A DNA stretch of 64,000 nt from Kribbella sp. CA-293567. GTDB lineage: Bacteria; Actinomycetota; Actinomycetes; Propionibacteriales; Kribbellaceae. The stretch is from the NCBI RefSeq assembly GCF_027627575.1, contig NZ_CP114065.1, forward strand, positions 1,922,001 through 1,986,000, given 5' to 3'. The notes under the pieces are model-generated. The model was given only the letters and a program-made list of their open reading frames with translations. It had not been told where the DNA came from and searched no databases. The position numbers and the translations under genes are program-made. Below, piece after piece: positions 25,284 to 33,595 of this stretch (positions are counted from its first letter, which is position 1; each line of letters begins with the position of its first letter).

Positions 25284-26429
25284 TCAGCGACCGGCCGGTG
25301 ACAGTCCCAGCTGGCGACCGAGAAGACCCCGGGGCTTGCCGCCCAGGCGCATCGCGATGTCGCCGAGTACGTGAGCTGCCGGGGTGTCCGGGTCCGCGGT
25401 GACCAGCGGCTGGCCGATGTCGCCGCCGCTGCGCAGGCGCTCGTCCAGCGGGATCTCTCCGAGCAGAGGGATCTCGTACCCCAGGCGCTGGGACAGCGTT
25501 GATGCCACCCGCGCGCCACCGCCGGAGCCGAAGATCTCGATGCGGTGCTCGGGGCCGCAGTGCGGGCAGGGCAGGAACGACATGTTCTCGATCACGCCGG
25601 CCACTCGCTGGTGGACCATCTGCGCCATTGTGCCGGCGCGCTCGGCCACCTCGGCGGCGGCCTCCTGCGGTGTGGTGACGACGATGACCTCGGCGCTGGT
25701 GAGCCGCTGGCCGACCGAGATCGCGATGTCACCGGTGCCGGGCGGCAGGTCGAGCAGCAGGACGTCGAGGTCGCCCCAGTACACGTCGGCCAGCATCTGC
25801 ACCAGCGCGCGGTCCAGGATCGGACCGCGCCAGGCGACCACCTGGTCGCGCTTGGGCTTCAGCATGCCGATCGAGATCACCTTCACACCGTGCGCGGGCA
25901 CCGGCATGATCATGTCGTTCACCGCGGTCGGGCGCTCGTCGGCGACCCCGAACATCGCGGGGATCGAGTGACCGTAGATGTCGGCGTCCAGTACGCCGAC
26001 CGACAGTCCCTGGGCCGCCATCGCGACGGCGAGGTTCACCGTCACGGACGACTTGCCGACCCCGCCCTTGCCGGACGCGATCGCGAACACCTTGGTCAGC
26101 GAGTCGGCCCGGGAGAACGGAATCTCCTTCTCCGCCACGCCACCGCGCAGTTGCGTCTGCAGTGCGGCGCGCTGCTCGGTCGACATCACGCCCAGCTCGA
26201 TCTCCACCCCGGTCACGCCTTCCAGCGCACTGACCGCGGCGGTCGTGTCACGGCGCAGCGTGTCCTTCATCGGGCAGCCCGAGACGGTCAGCAGGATCTT
26301 CACCGCGACCACGCCATCGGTTCTCACCACGACGGACTCGACCATGCCCAGTTCGGTGATCGGCTTCTTGATCTCGGGGTCGATCACGCCGCCGAGCGCG
26401 ACGGTCACCTGGTCAGCAGTTGGGGCCAT
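25284..26429 (-). CDS. mrp: Mrp/NBP35 family iron-sulfur carrier ATPase
   Basis: A 381-residue P-loop NTPase that binds and transfers Fe-S clusters. The deviant Walker A motif GKGGVGKS is at residues 120-127. The bridging cysteines are in the C-terminal LPCPHCGPEH (CxxC) motif. The N-terminal 80 residues form a MIP18/DUF59 domain (TVALGGVIDPEIKKPITELG, VSGCPMKDTL). This architecture is normal for bacterial Mrp/ApbC. It is divergent from the Fic gene across 181 bp. Confidence 0.95.
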   Translation of the reverse strand: MAPTADQVTVALGGVIDPEIKKPITELGMVESVVVRTDGVVAVKILLTVSGCPMKDTLRRDTTAAVSALEGVTGVEIELGVMSTEQRAALQTQLRGGVAEKEIPFSRADSLTKVFAIASGKGGVGKSSVTVNLAVAMAAQGLSVGVLDADIYGHSIPAMFGVADERPTAVNDMIMPVPAHGVKVISIGMLKPKRDQVVAWRGPILDRALVQMLADVYWGDLDVLLLDLPPGTGDIAISVGQRLTSAEVIVVTTPQEAAAEVAERAGTMAQMVHQRVAGVIENMSFLPCPHCGPEHRIEIFGSGGGARVASTLSQRLGYEIPLLGEIPLDERLRSGGDIGQPLVTADPDTPAAHVLGDIAMRLGGKPRGLLGRQLGLSPAGR

Positions 26430-26593
26430 GCCACCAGGCTACGTGCTGCACCCCAGCCACCCGACCCCAGTCCACTGTGACCTCTGCCCTGCAAGGAAGG
26501 ACGCCTTGCTCACGCACTCTGGACGCGATCGTCCTTGAGTCCTGCTGAACTGGTGAAGGCAGTCTCGAACAGCCTGATCGCTCAGTCTTTATG

Positions 26594-26690
26594 GTGCATT
26601 TGTTGCATCGGTGGCAATCTTTAGCTATCAGATGTTGCGTACGCACCTCAATGAGTGGACTTTGCTGATGAATGTTGCACAAGGTGTGCA
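26594..26690. promoter_or_regulatory. TGCA-rich palindromes around the Fic gene start
   Basis: Near the start of the Fic gene the DNA is much more AT-rich than its neighbours and carries a TGCGTACGCA palindrome (26636-26645), an inverted repeat TGCACA-N3-TGTGCA (26676-26690), and two TGCA-containing copies at 26594-26609. These are candidate operators; the N-terminal domain of the Fic protein itself looks like a DNA-binding antitoxin domain, so autoregulation is plausible. Confidence 0.45.
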
Positions 26691-28170
26691 TCCCGCCGGC
26701 CGCCTGGAGTTCGCGACCGAAACCACTCGCTCGAGGCTTTCACGGCAACGGAAGTCCGGTCGTGCGATCCGGCTGGCACCGGGCCTCTACGCCCTCGATG
26801 CAACGCTTCCGCCCGAGAAGGTCGCGTATCAGCACAGGTTCGCCATTGCTGCCCATCTCTGGCCGGGCGCGGTCCTTTGCGATCGCACCGGACTGAGCGG
26901 TGGCGAGCCGGTCGACGGGTGGCTCTTCCTCTGTCACCCAGAACCTGGGCGGCGGGCCGATCTCGCCGTGCCCGGACTGACCTTCTCCGTTCGGATCGGG
27001 CCCGGACAGTTGCCCGGTGACATGGCCATGCCGTCCGGTCTGTTCCTGTCCGGCCGGGCCAGGGCCCTGGTCGAGAACGTCGAAGCGCGAGGTCGTCCGC
27101 GGCAGGGCAAACCCGCCAGACAAGCCGGCATCGCCGTCGTCGAGGATCAGTTGGACGAGCAGGCGCGCGACGGCGGAGCGGGCCGAGTGCGTGCTCTGCT
27201 CCAGCAGTTGGATGTCATCTCCGGGCACTTCAGCGAGCGATCCGTCGAGGTTGTCCGCAGCCGGCTCGCGGCTTTGGTCGGCACCCGCCCGGACGCGGCG
27301 TTCAAATCCGCCAAGTTCGCCGCGCGACTCGAGGGACAGCCCTACGACGAGCATCGGCTGCAACTGCTGGGACGCCTCGTCGACTACCTGCACACGGTCC
27401 CGCCCGTACCCCGGCCCGCCCTGGGCGGAGCGCAGCGATGGCAGTGGCTGCCGTTCTTCGAGTCGTACTTCTCCAACTTCATCGAGGGCACACAGTTCGG
27501 CGTCGACGAAGCCCGGCGGATCGCGATCGACGGCGAGGTGCCGGCCGCCAGACCACAGGACGCGCACGATGTGGCCGCCACCTACCGGATTGCCTCGGAC
27601 CCGGAGTTGGCGGCCGCGGTGCCGGTCTCGAGCGCGGACCTGCTGGACCTTCTGGTCGACAGGCACGCCACGTTGATGGCGGCTCGCGAGGACAAGCGGC
27701 CAGGACAGTTCAAGGAGCAGCAGAACTATGCCGGCGGGTACGCCTTCGTGGCGCCCGAGATGGTGCTCGGCACCCTGCGCCGCGGTTTCGAGGCGATGTC
27801 CTCGATCATCGATCCTTTCCAGCGGGCGGTCGCGATCATGCTGTTGCTGACGGAGGTGCATCCGTTCGACGACGGCAACGGGCGGATCGCGCGGCTGTTC
27901 GCCAACGCCGAACTGAGCACCGCGGGACAGATCCGGATCGTGATCCCGACAGTCTTCCGCAACAACTACCTTGCCGGGCTGGTCGGCGTCAGTAACGGTG
28001 CCGGCAACGGCCAGACGCTCCATTCGGTGCTGGACTTCGCTCAGCGCTGGACCGCAGCGGCGGACTGGCGCAGCTACGAGGCGGCCGACGCCGAGTTGAA
28101 AGCAGGAAACGCCTATATGGACTCCGCGATCGCGGAGGCGAGTGGAGTTCGGCTCAGGCTCAGAAGTTAG
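26611..28170 (+). CDS. AbiEi-like antitoxin domain fused to a Fic AMPylation domain
   Basis: A 519-residue protein. Residues about 20-75 (LEFATETTRSRLSRQRKSGR then APGLYAL) look like the winged-helix domain of AbiEi-type antitoxins. Residues about 270-490 form a Fic domain with the complete catalytic motif HPFDDGNGRIAR at 417-428. An SNFIEG sequence at 288-293 fits the (S/T)-x3-E-(G/N) inhibitory motif of class II Fic proteins, so the enzyme is probably autoinhibited by its own helix. It would transfer AMP or another NMP to a target protein; the target is unknown. The start is unsure: GTG at 26611 is used, and ATG at 26668 fits the domain start equally well. Confidence 0.85.
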   Translation: MAIFSYQMLRTHLNEWTLLMNVAQGVHPAGRLEFATETTRSRLSRQRKSGRAIRLAPGLYALDATLPPEKVAYQHRFAIAAHLWPGAVLCDRTGLSGGEPVDGWLFLCHPEPGRRADLAVPGLTFSVRIGPGQLPGDMAMPSGLFLSGRARALVENVEARGRPRQGKPARQAGIAVVEDQLDEQARDGGAGRVRALLQQLDVISGHFSERSVEVVRSRLAALVGTRPDAAFKSAKFAARLEGQPYDEHRLQLLGRLVDYLHTVPPVPRPALGGAQRWQWLPFFESYFSNFIEGTQFGVDEARRIAIDGEVPAARPQDAHDVAATYRIASDPELAAAVPVSSADLLDLLVDRHATLMAAREDKRPGQFKEQQNYAGGYAFVAPEMVLGTLRRGFEAMSSIIDPFQRAVAIMLLLTEVHPFDDGNGRIARLFANAELSTAGQIRIVIPTVFRNNYLAGLVGVSNGAGNGQTLHSVLDFAQRWTAAADWRSYEAADAELKAGNAYMDSAIAEASGVRLRLRS

Positions 28171-28199
28171 TGCGCCGAGTCGAAGCCGACTTGTCCACC

Positions 28200-28736
28200 T
28201 CAGACGCGGTCCTCCTCGCGGTCCTTGAGTTCGAGTTCGGCCAGCAGGGAGCGGAGTTCGGAGCGGAGGAAGTCGCGGGTGGCCACCTCGCCGACCGACA
28301 TCCGGAGGGCGGCCATCTCGCGGGCCAGGAACTCCATGTCGGCGCGGGTGCGGGCGTCCACGTCGCGGTCGCGTTCGTACTGGACCCGGTCGCGGGCCTC
28401 CTGCCGGTTCTGGGCGAGCAGGATCAGCGGGGCGGCGTACGACGCCTGCAGGCTGAGCGCCAGGGTCAGGAAGATGAACGGGTACTGGTCCCAGCGCATC
28501 TGCTCGGGCGCGAAGATGTTCCAGAGCACCCAGAAGACGATCGTCGCGGTCATGTAGACCAGGAACTGGCCGGTGCCGAGGAAGCGGGCGATCCGCTCCG
28601 ACAGCCGGCCGAACGCGTCCGCGTCGTACGCGCGCCGGCGCACGATCGTCCGGCGCAGCTCGCGGGGGATGTCCAGCCGGCCGGCGGTCGACCGGGTCAA
28701 CCGCCGGTCGTCGCTGCTGCGGTCGTCACGGGGCAT
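28200..28736 (-). CDS. DUF1003 domain membrane protein
   Basis: A 178-residue protein with two membrane helices in the middle (about residues 55-105, including FLVYMTATIVFWVLWNIF and FIFLTLALSLQASYAAPLIL) followed by a charged coiled-coil tail. This arrangement matches DUF1003. The start at 28736 overlaps the end of the MgtE-like gene by 11 bp, so they are coupled. In mycobacteria a similar pair lies downstream of mrp. Function is unknown; the link to an MgtE-N/CBS protein suggests a role in divalent cation handling. Confidence 0.88.
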   Translation of the reverse strand: MPRDDRSSDDRRLTRSTAGRLDIPRELRRTIVRRRAYDADAFGRLSERIARFLGTGQFLVYMTATIVFWVLWNIFAPEQMRWDQYPFIFLTLALSLQASYAAPLILLAQNRQEARDRVQYERDRDVDARTRADMEFLAREMAALRMSVGEVATRDFLRSELRSLLAELELKDREEDRV

Positions 28737-29991
28737 GGTGATCCACCTCCTGCTGATCGGGTCCGCGCCAGTCGTCGGGGAGCAGATGGTCCAGTACGTC
28801 GTCGACGGTGACCGCGCCGAGCAGCCGGCCTTCCTCGTCGAGCACCGGCGCCGCCACCAGGTTGTAGGTGGCGAGGTACTTGCTGACGGCGTGCAGGCTG
28901 TCGTCCGGCCGGAGGCCGTCGAGGTCGGTGTCCAGCACGCCGGAGACGAGCGCGGACGGCGGCTCACGAAGCAGCCGCTGGATGTGGCCGATGCCGATGA
29001 AACGGCCGGTCGGGGTCTCCAGCGGCGGCCGGCAGACGTAGATCATCGCGGCCAGCGCGGGGCTGAGCTCGGCGTTGCGCACGTGCGCGAGAGCGTCGGC
29101 CACGGTGGCGTCGGCGGGCAGGATCACCGGCTCCGACGTCATCAGGCCACCGGCCGTGCGCTCCTCGTACGTCAGCAGCCGGCGGACGTCCTCGGCCTCG
29201 TCGGGCTCCATCAGGGTCAGCAGCCGCTCGGCCGTCTCGGTCGGCAGCTCGGCGATCAGGTCGGCCGCGTCGTCGGGTGACATCTCCTCGAGCACGTCCG
29301 CGGCCCGCTCGGTGTCCAGGCCGGCCAGGATCTCCACCTGGACGTCCTCCGGCAGTTCCTCCAGTACGTCGGCCAGCCGCTCGTCGTCCAGCGCGGCAGC
29401 GATCTCCTTGCGCCGCTTGGGCGACAGTTCGTGCAGTACGCCGGCCAGGTCAGCGGGCTTCATCGACTCGAAGGCGGCCAGGATGTGCGTCGCACCCTGC
29501 CCCTCTTCGATCTGCGCGAAGCCGCTCACCTCGGCCCAGTCGAGGACGTGTGTCTGCCCCCGGCGCCGCCGGAACCGCTTCCCGCCCTCGGTGACGGCCA
29601 CCTTCGACAGCACCCAGTCGCGGGTCCGCCACTGCTCCATCGCCAGGTCGAAGACGGTCGCCTGGGTGCTCGACTCGCGGATCGTCACGGTCCGGTCCAG
29701 CAGTTCACCGATCACCAGCACCTCGGTGGTGCGCTGCTCGAACCGGCGCATGTTCACCAGCCCGGTGGTGATCACGTGGCCGGCGTCCACCGAGGTCACC
29801 CGGGTCATCGGCAGGAAGATCCGGCGCCGGGTGAACACCTCGACCACCAGTCCGAGCACCCGTGGCGGCTGCGTGCCCTGCCGGAGCATGACGACGACAT
29901 CGCGGACTTTGCCGACCTGGTCCCCGTTCGGGTCGTACACGGGAAGACCAGCCAGCCGAGCCACGTAGACGCGTGAAGGAGGGCCGCTCAT
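28726..29991 (-). CDS. PRC-barrel / MgtE N-terminal / CBS domain protein (Rv1232c-like)
   Basis: A 421-residue soluble protein from the ATG at 29991 (GGAGGG ribosome-binding site). The N-terminus (about 5-85) resembles a PRC barrel (LPVYDPNGDQVGKVRDVVVM). The middle (about 170-280) is the MgtE N-terminal superhelical domain with LADVLEELPEDVQVEILAGL repeats, followed by a CBS pair (about 285-405). The membrane transport domain of MgtE is missing, so it cannot itself be a channel. It may sense Mg2+ or nucleotides and regulate a partner, perhaps the coupled DUF1003 protein or CorA further along. Confidence 0.88.
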   Translation of the reverse strand: MSGPPSRVYVARLAGLPVYDPNGDQVGKVRDVVVMLRQGTQPPRVLGLVVEVFTRRRIFLPMTRVTSVDAGHVITTGLVNMRRFEQRTTEVLVIGELLDRTVTIRESSTQATVFDLAMEQWRTRDWVLSKVAVTEGGKRFRRRRGQTHVLDWAEVSGFAQIEEGQGATHILAAFESMKPADLAGVLHELSPKRRKEIAAALDDERLADVLEELPEDVQVEILAGLDTERAADVLEEMSPDDAADLIAELPTETAERLLTLMEPDEAEDVRRLLTYEERTAGGLMTSEPVILPADATVADALAHVRNAELSPALAAMIYVCRPPLETPTGRFIGIGHIQRLLREPPSALVSGVLDTDLDGLRPDDSLHAVSKYLATYNLVAAPVLDEEGRLLGAVTVDDVLDHLLPDDWRGPDQQEVDHHAP

Positions 29992-30050
29992 AACTCGAAG
30001 GCTAGTGCCCCAGCGCACTGTCCCGGCCCAGGACATGTCCGGGAGGCAAC

Positions 30051-30578
30051 TCAGGTGAGCTTGGGCCTGCGCTTGGAGCGTCGGTGGAGGGTGATCGGCC
30101 GCTTGCCGCGGGTGGTGGCCGGGCTGCCTTTCGGCGTCTCCAGCCGCAGGCTGCCGTCGTACCGGCCTGCAGTCTCGGTGATTTCGCCAGTGGGCTCCAG
30201 GACGAGCAGGTCGGCCTCTGTCTGCCAGCGGTTGAGCTGGGTGTCGAGACCGGACGCGTTGAGCCGCTCGGTACGCAGTACCTGGGCTGCGGCTGTCCAC
30301 TCATCGCTGCCAGGCTCCAGACGCCGTACTGCGGCCATCCAGCCGGCCAAGCGGCTGTTAGCAGGCTTAGCCGGTACTACGACCTCAGCAGCATCCGCCT
30401 CAGCCAATCCGGGCAACGGCTGCTCGGCACTCCCCGCCCGATCAGCCAGTACGACGTACGCGCCGTCCACTGTGGCAAACCAAGCCGGCGCGGGCCGGCC
30501 GCCGTTCCAGGACAACCAGACGAGCCCGGCCTTCTTCATCACCCCGGCGATCTCCGCAACAGCCTCGTCAGTCGTCAC
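30051..30578 (-). CDS. Conserved hypothetical protein
   Basis: A 175-residue protein of unknown function. The N-terminal 90 residues (VWLSWNGGRPAPAWFATVDGAY and VVLADRAGSAEQPLPGL) hint at a small beta-rich fold like split-barrel FMN-binding proteins, but no cofactor motif is clear. The C-terminus is basic (RGKRPITLHRRSKRRPKLT), suggesting nucleic-acid contact or just a charged tail. It is 59 bp upstream of the MgtE-like gene and 12 bp downstream of a regulator gene on the same strand, so all five genes may share a transcript. Confidence 0.7.
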   Translation of the reverse strand: MTTDEAVAEIAGVMKKAGLVWLSWNGGRPAPAWFATVDGAYVVLADRAGSAEQPLPGLAEADAAEVVVPAKPANSRLAGWMAAVRRLEPGSDEWTAAAQVLRTERLNASGLDTQLNRWQTEADLLVLEPTGEITETAGRYDGSLRLETPKGSPATTRGKRPITLHRRSKRRPKLT

Positions 30579-30590
30579 CCGCCCAGGGTG

Positions 30591-31400
30591 TCACAGGTCA
30601 CGGATAGCGGCCTGTACTCCCGCCTGGAAGCGAGTGTGCGCGCCTAGGTCCTGCAGCATCGCCGCAAGCTTCCGCTGAGCCGTCCGGGGGCTGACCCCGA
30701 GCTCCCGCGCTATCGCGTGATCCGACAACCCTGACAGCAGCAAGGAGGTCAGCAGCCGGGCCTCCTCCTGCTCGTCGGGCACGGCAGGCAGCGAACGCTC
30801 CCACAGCCTCTCGAAGAGCTGCATGTAGGCGTCGAGCAGTCCACACGGCTGCAGGATGGCGGCCCGGTCCTCGTCGAGCATCACCAGCGCCAGCCGGTCG
30901 TCGAGCAGGTACAGCTCCAGCGGCAGGACAGGAACCACGCGGGCGTCAACAGGTGGATCCGTCGGCAGGGCCGCGGCCTCGTAGATGGTCCGGCAGTCCG
31001 CCAGAAGCTCAACGGGAGGTTGCGGCGACCGGATCAGCCGACGGACCTCGGACCGAGCCGCCTGCTGGATCTGCACGATCCGCTGCCGCACGGCCGCCGC
31101 GCCGCCCACATACTCCAGCAGGGTCGGCATCGGCTTGGTCAAATGCTTGCGGTAGGCAACTTTTAGGGTGGAGATGTGCTCGCGCGCCTCCCGCAGGCTC
31201 TTCTCGCGGTTCGCCAGCAGCACCTCCAGCGCGATGTCCGGCGCCACTGCGACGTACCTGCCGTCCACCAGCGCCGCCAGGCCCTTGTCGACCAGCGCAG
31301 TCAGCAGGTCTTCGGCTGCGACCGGCTCCTGCGCGACCAGAGCCCGGTACGCCGCGTGCTCGGCCGGCGCCAGCCCGAGCACTGAGAGGTCATCCTTCAT
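30591..31400 (-). CDS. TrmB-like / LuxR-type HTH transcriptional regulator
   Basis: A 269-residue protein. The N-terminus (LSVLGLAPAEHAAYRALVAQ) is a TrmB-like winged helix, the middle holds a PLD-like effector region (QIQQAARSEVRRLIRSP), and the C-terminus (about residues 220-265, LLLSGLSDHAIARELGVSPR) is a LuxR-type HTH. It is paralogous to the gene upstream, whose end it overlaps by 11 bp. Such regulators respond to small ligands in actinomycetes; the target genes are unknown. Confidence 0.82.
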   Translation of the reverse strand: MKDDLSVLGLAPAEHAAYRALVAQEPVAAEDLLTALVDKGLAALVDGRYVAVAPDIALEVLLANREKSLREAREHISTLKVAYRKHLTKPMPTLLEYVGGAAAVRQRIVQIQQAARSEVRRLIRSPQPPVELLADCRTIYEAAALPTDPPVDARVVPVLPLELYLLDDRLALVMLDEDRAAILQPCGLLDAYMQLFERLWERSLPAVPDEQEEARLLTSLLLSGLSDHAIARELGVSPRTAQRKLAAMLQDLGAHTRFQAGVQAAIRDL

Positions 31401-32346
31401 GAGGTTCCAGCCATCCGCGTAGTACGGCTTCGTAGCCTGCCTGGAACCTGGTGTCGGCTCCCAGCCGCTGGCGCATCCGGTCGATGCGCGAGCGGACGCT
31501 GCGCTCGGTCCAGCCCAGCTGAACGGCGGTCTCGCTGTCGGTGAGGCCGGACATCAGCAGGGCCAGCAGGTCCCGCTCCTGATCGGTAGGACCGTCTGCG
31601 CTTCCCGTCTGCCCGGCGTAGGTGGCCAACGGGACTGCCCTGCTCCAGAGCTGCTCGAAGAGTGTCTGCAGCGCGGCCACCAGGGTCGGGTCATGAATCA
31701 GCAGCGCCGCGGAGTACTGGGTGGCGCCGACGTCGATCGGGACGAAGGCCATCGGGCCGTCGGTCAGCAGCAGCTTGAGCGGCACGTCGCCGACTCGGGC
31801 CTGCTCGCCGTCGTTGACCCCACGGACCCGGGCAGCCAGTCGCCCGGGCCGGTCCACGGAGCGGGTGCGGTCGTAGAGGATCCGGATGCCGACACCCTCC
31901 CGCAGGCTCTCCAGCTCCTCTTGGTGCACCTGGGTGGGGTCGGTCATGAACGGCGGCGCGTCCGAGAGACAGACCTCGCTCCTGGCGCTGCGGATGAGCC
32001 GCTCGATCCCGGCGGCGATCTCCGGCTCGCCGCGGAGTACCTCGATCAGCTCGGGCGGCTCGGTCCGTGCGGCGCCGGTGTGGAACTGAGTGGCGAGCAG
32101 TACTGTCTCCTGCCGCGCCTTGGCCAGCTCCAGCTCGCGGTCCCGGACCAGTAGCTCCAGAGCGACGTCGGGCGGCAGCACCAGGAAGCGCGGTGGCTTG
32201 GACGGCATCAGCGTGATCAGGCCGAGCTCGACCAGCCGCCGAGCGGCCGCCGGGTCGCTCACTTCGGCCTCGGTCACCGGGCGGCGCGACACCAGGTCTT
32301 CGTAGAGGTCCTGCTCGGCGCGAGTCAGACCCAGAGGCTCCAGCAC
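31390..32346 (-). CDS. TrmB-like / LuxR-type HTH transcriptional regulator (paralog)
   Basis: A 318-residue paralog of the downstream gene. The GTG at 32346 is chosen because GCGAGGA lies just before it; starts at 32364 and 32400 are in frame. N-terminal wing LGLTRAEQDLYEDLVSRRPV, middle ligand domain with LIRSARSEVCLSDAPPFMTD, C-terminal HTH LMSGLTDSETAVQLGWTERS. It probably arose from a tandem duplication and may form heterodimers with its neighbour. It is divergent from the CitE-like gene across about 150 bp, so that gene is a possible target. Confidence 0.8.
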   Translation of the reverse strand: MLEPLGLTRAEQDLYEDLVSRRPVTEAEVSDPAAARRLVELGLITLMPSKPPRFLVLPPDVALELLVRDRELELAKARQETVLLATQFHTGAARTEPPELIEVLRGEPEIAAGIERLIRSARSEVCLSDAPPFMTDPTQVHQEELESLREGVGIRILYDRTRSVDRPGRLAARVRGVNDGEQARVGDVPLKLLLTDGPMAFVPIDVGATQYSAALLIHDPTLVAALQTLFEQLWSRAVPLATYAGQTGSADGPTDQERDLLALLMSGLTDSETAVQLGWTERSVRSRIDRMRQRLGADTRFQAGYEAVLRGWLEPHEG

Positions 32347-32495
32347 GGCACCATCCTCGCCCACTTCCGGGTCGTTGGCTCGCGGTGACGCCCACCACAT
32401 GTCCGGCGGGCGTGATCGACGTCACCGGCGTACCGGCTGACATTTCGCCGTACGCTGCGAGTGACCGACGGGTAACCGACCTTAGGGATGCAGCG

Positions 32496-33470
32496 ATGGC
32501 TGACCAGACCACCACCGGCAGGGCCTTCCGGAGCAGGCGTTCGTGCCTGGCGACGCCGGGATCGAACCCGCGTTTCCTGGAGAAGGCCAAGGGCCTGGAC
32601 GCCGACCAGGTGTTCCTCGACCTGGAGGACTCGGTCGCGCCGATCGCCAAGGTCGACGCCCGCAAGAACATCGTCGCCGCGCTGAACGAGGGCGGCTGGG
32701 GCAGCAAGACCCGGGTGGTCCGGGTGAACGACTGGACCACCCAGTGGACCTACGCCGACGTGATCGAGGTGGTCTCCGGCGCCGGCGCGAACCTGGACTG
32801 CATCATGCTGCCGAAGGTGCAGACCGCCGAGCAGGTGGTCGCGCTCGACCTGCTGCTGACCCAGCTGGAGAAGGTGCACGGGCTGGAGCAGGGCCGGCTC
32901 GGGATCGAGGCGCAGATCGAGAACGCGCTCGGCCTGACCAACGTGAACGCGATCGCCGCCGCCTCGCCGCGGGTCGAGACGATCATCTTCGGGCCGGCCG
33001 ACTTCATGGCGTCGATCAACATGAAGTCGCTGGTGGTGGGCGAGCAGCCGCCCGGGTACGACGTCGGCGACGCCTACCACTACATCCTGATGCAGATCCT
33101 GATGGCGGCCCGCGCCTACGGGCAGCAGGCGATCGACGGCCCGTACCTGCAGATCAAGGAGCTCGACGGGTTCCGCCGGGTGGCCGGCCGGTCCGCCGCC
33201 CTCGGCTTCGACGGCAAGTGGGTGCTGCACCCCGACCAGATCGCCGCCGCCAACGAGGTCTACTCGCCGCGGCAGGAGGACTACGACCACTCCGAGAACA
33301 TCCTCGACGCCTACGACCACTACACCTCCGCCGCTGGTGGTGCCCGTGGCGCGGTGATGCTCGGCGACGAGATGATCGACGAGGCCTCCCGCAAGATGGC
33401 ACTCGTCATCTCGGCCAAGGGCCGCGCCGCCAACATGACCCGCACGAACGTCTGGACCCCGGAAGCCTGA
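32496..33470 (+). CDS. HpcH/HpaI aldolase (CitE/malyl-CoA lyase-like)
   Basis: A 324-residue CoA-ester lyase from the ATG at 32496. The fold is the CitE-type TIM barrel: SCLATPGSNPRFLEKAKGLD at the start, DQVFLDLEDSVAP with the Mg2+ ligand region, MLPKVQ, and IEAQIENALGL. The C-terminal part (GDAYHYILMQILMAARAYG, DGKWVLHPDQIAAANEVYSP) matches beta-methylmalyl/malyl-CoA lyases of the ethylmalonyl-CoA pathway. It may cleave methylmalyl-CoA or citramalyl-CoA. Two other possible pathway members, an acyl-CoA dehydrogenase and a MaoC hydratase, lie within 12 kb on the same strand. Confidence 0.85.
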   Translation: MADQTTTGRAFRSRRSCLATPGSNPRFLEKAKGLDADQVFLDLEDSVAPIAKVDARKNIVAALNEGGWGSKTRVVRVNDWTTQWTYADVIEVVSGAGANLDCIMLPKVQTAEQVVALDLLLTQLEKVHGLEQGRLGIEAQIENALGLTNVNAIAAASPRVETIIFGPADFMASINMKSLVVGEQPPGYDVGDAYHYILMQILMAARAYGQQAIDGPYLQIKELDGFRRVAGRSAALGFDGKWVLHPDQIAAANEVYSPRQEDYDHSENILDAYDHYTSAAGGARGAVMLGDEMIDEASRKMALVISAKGRAANMTRTNVWTPEA

Positions 33471-33494
33471 CGCCGCCTCCCGCGCCGACCCCGT

Positions 33495-33589
33495 CAGTGG
33501 TGGGCGCGGACACCGACCGGCGACCTTGAACAAGGTCTGACGTGTTCAAGGTCGCCGCAGGGTGTTCAAGCCCACCACTGGTGGGCTTG
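33495..33589. terminator. Complex inverted-repeat terminator between convergent CitE-like and cyclophilin genes
   Basis: A perfect 15-bp stem (33518-33532 with 33543-33557), a 10-bp hairpin (33567-33576 with 33580-33589), and outer 11-bp arms (33495-33505 with 33570-33580) can form alternative structures in the 125-bp gap. The outer arm shares CACCACTG with the large repeat at 63328-63431. Confidence 0.75.
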
Positions 33590-33595
33590 GCGGGA

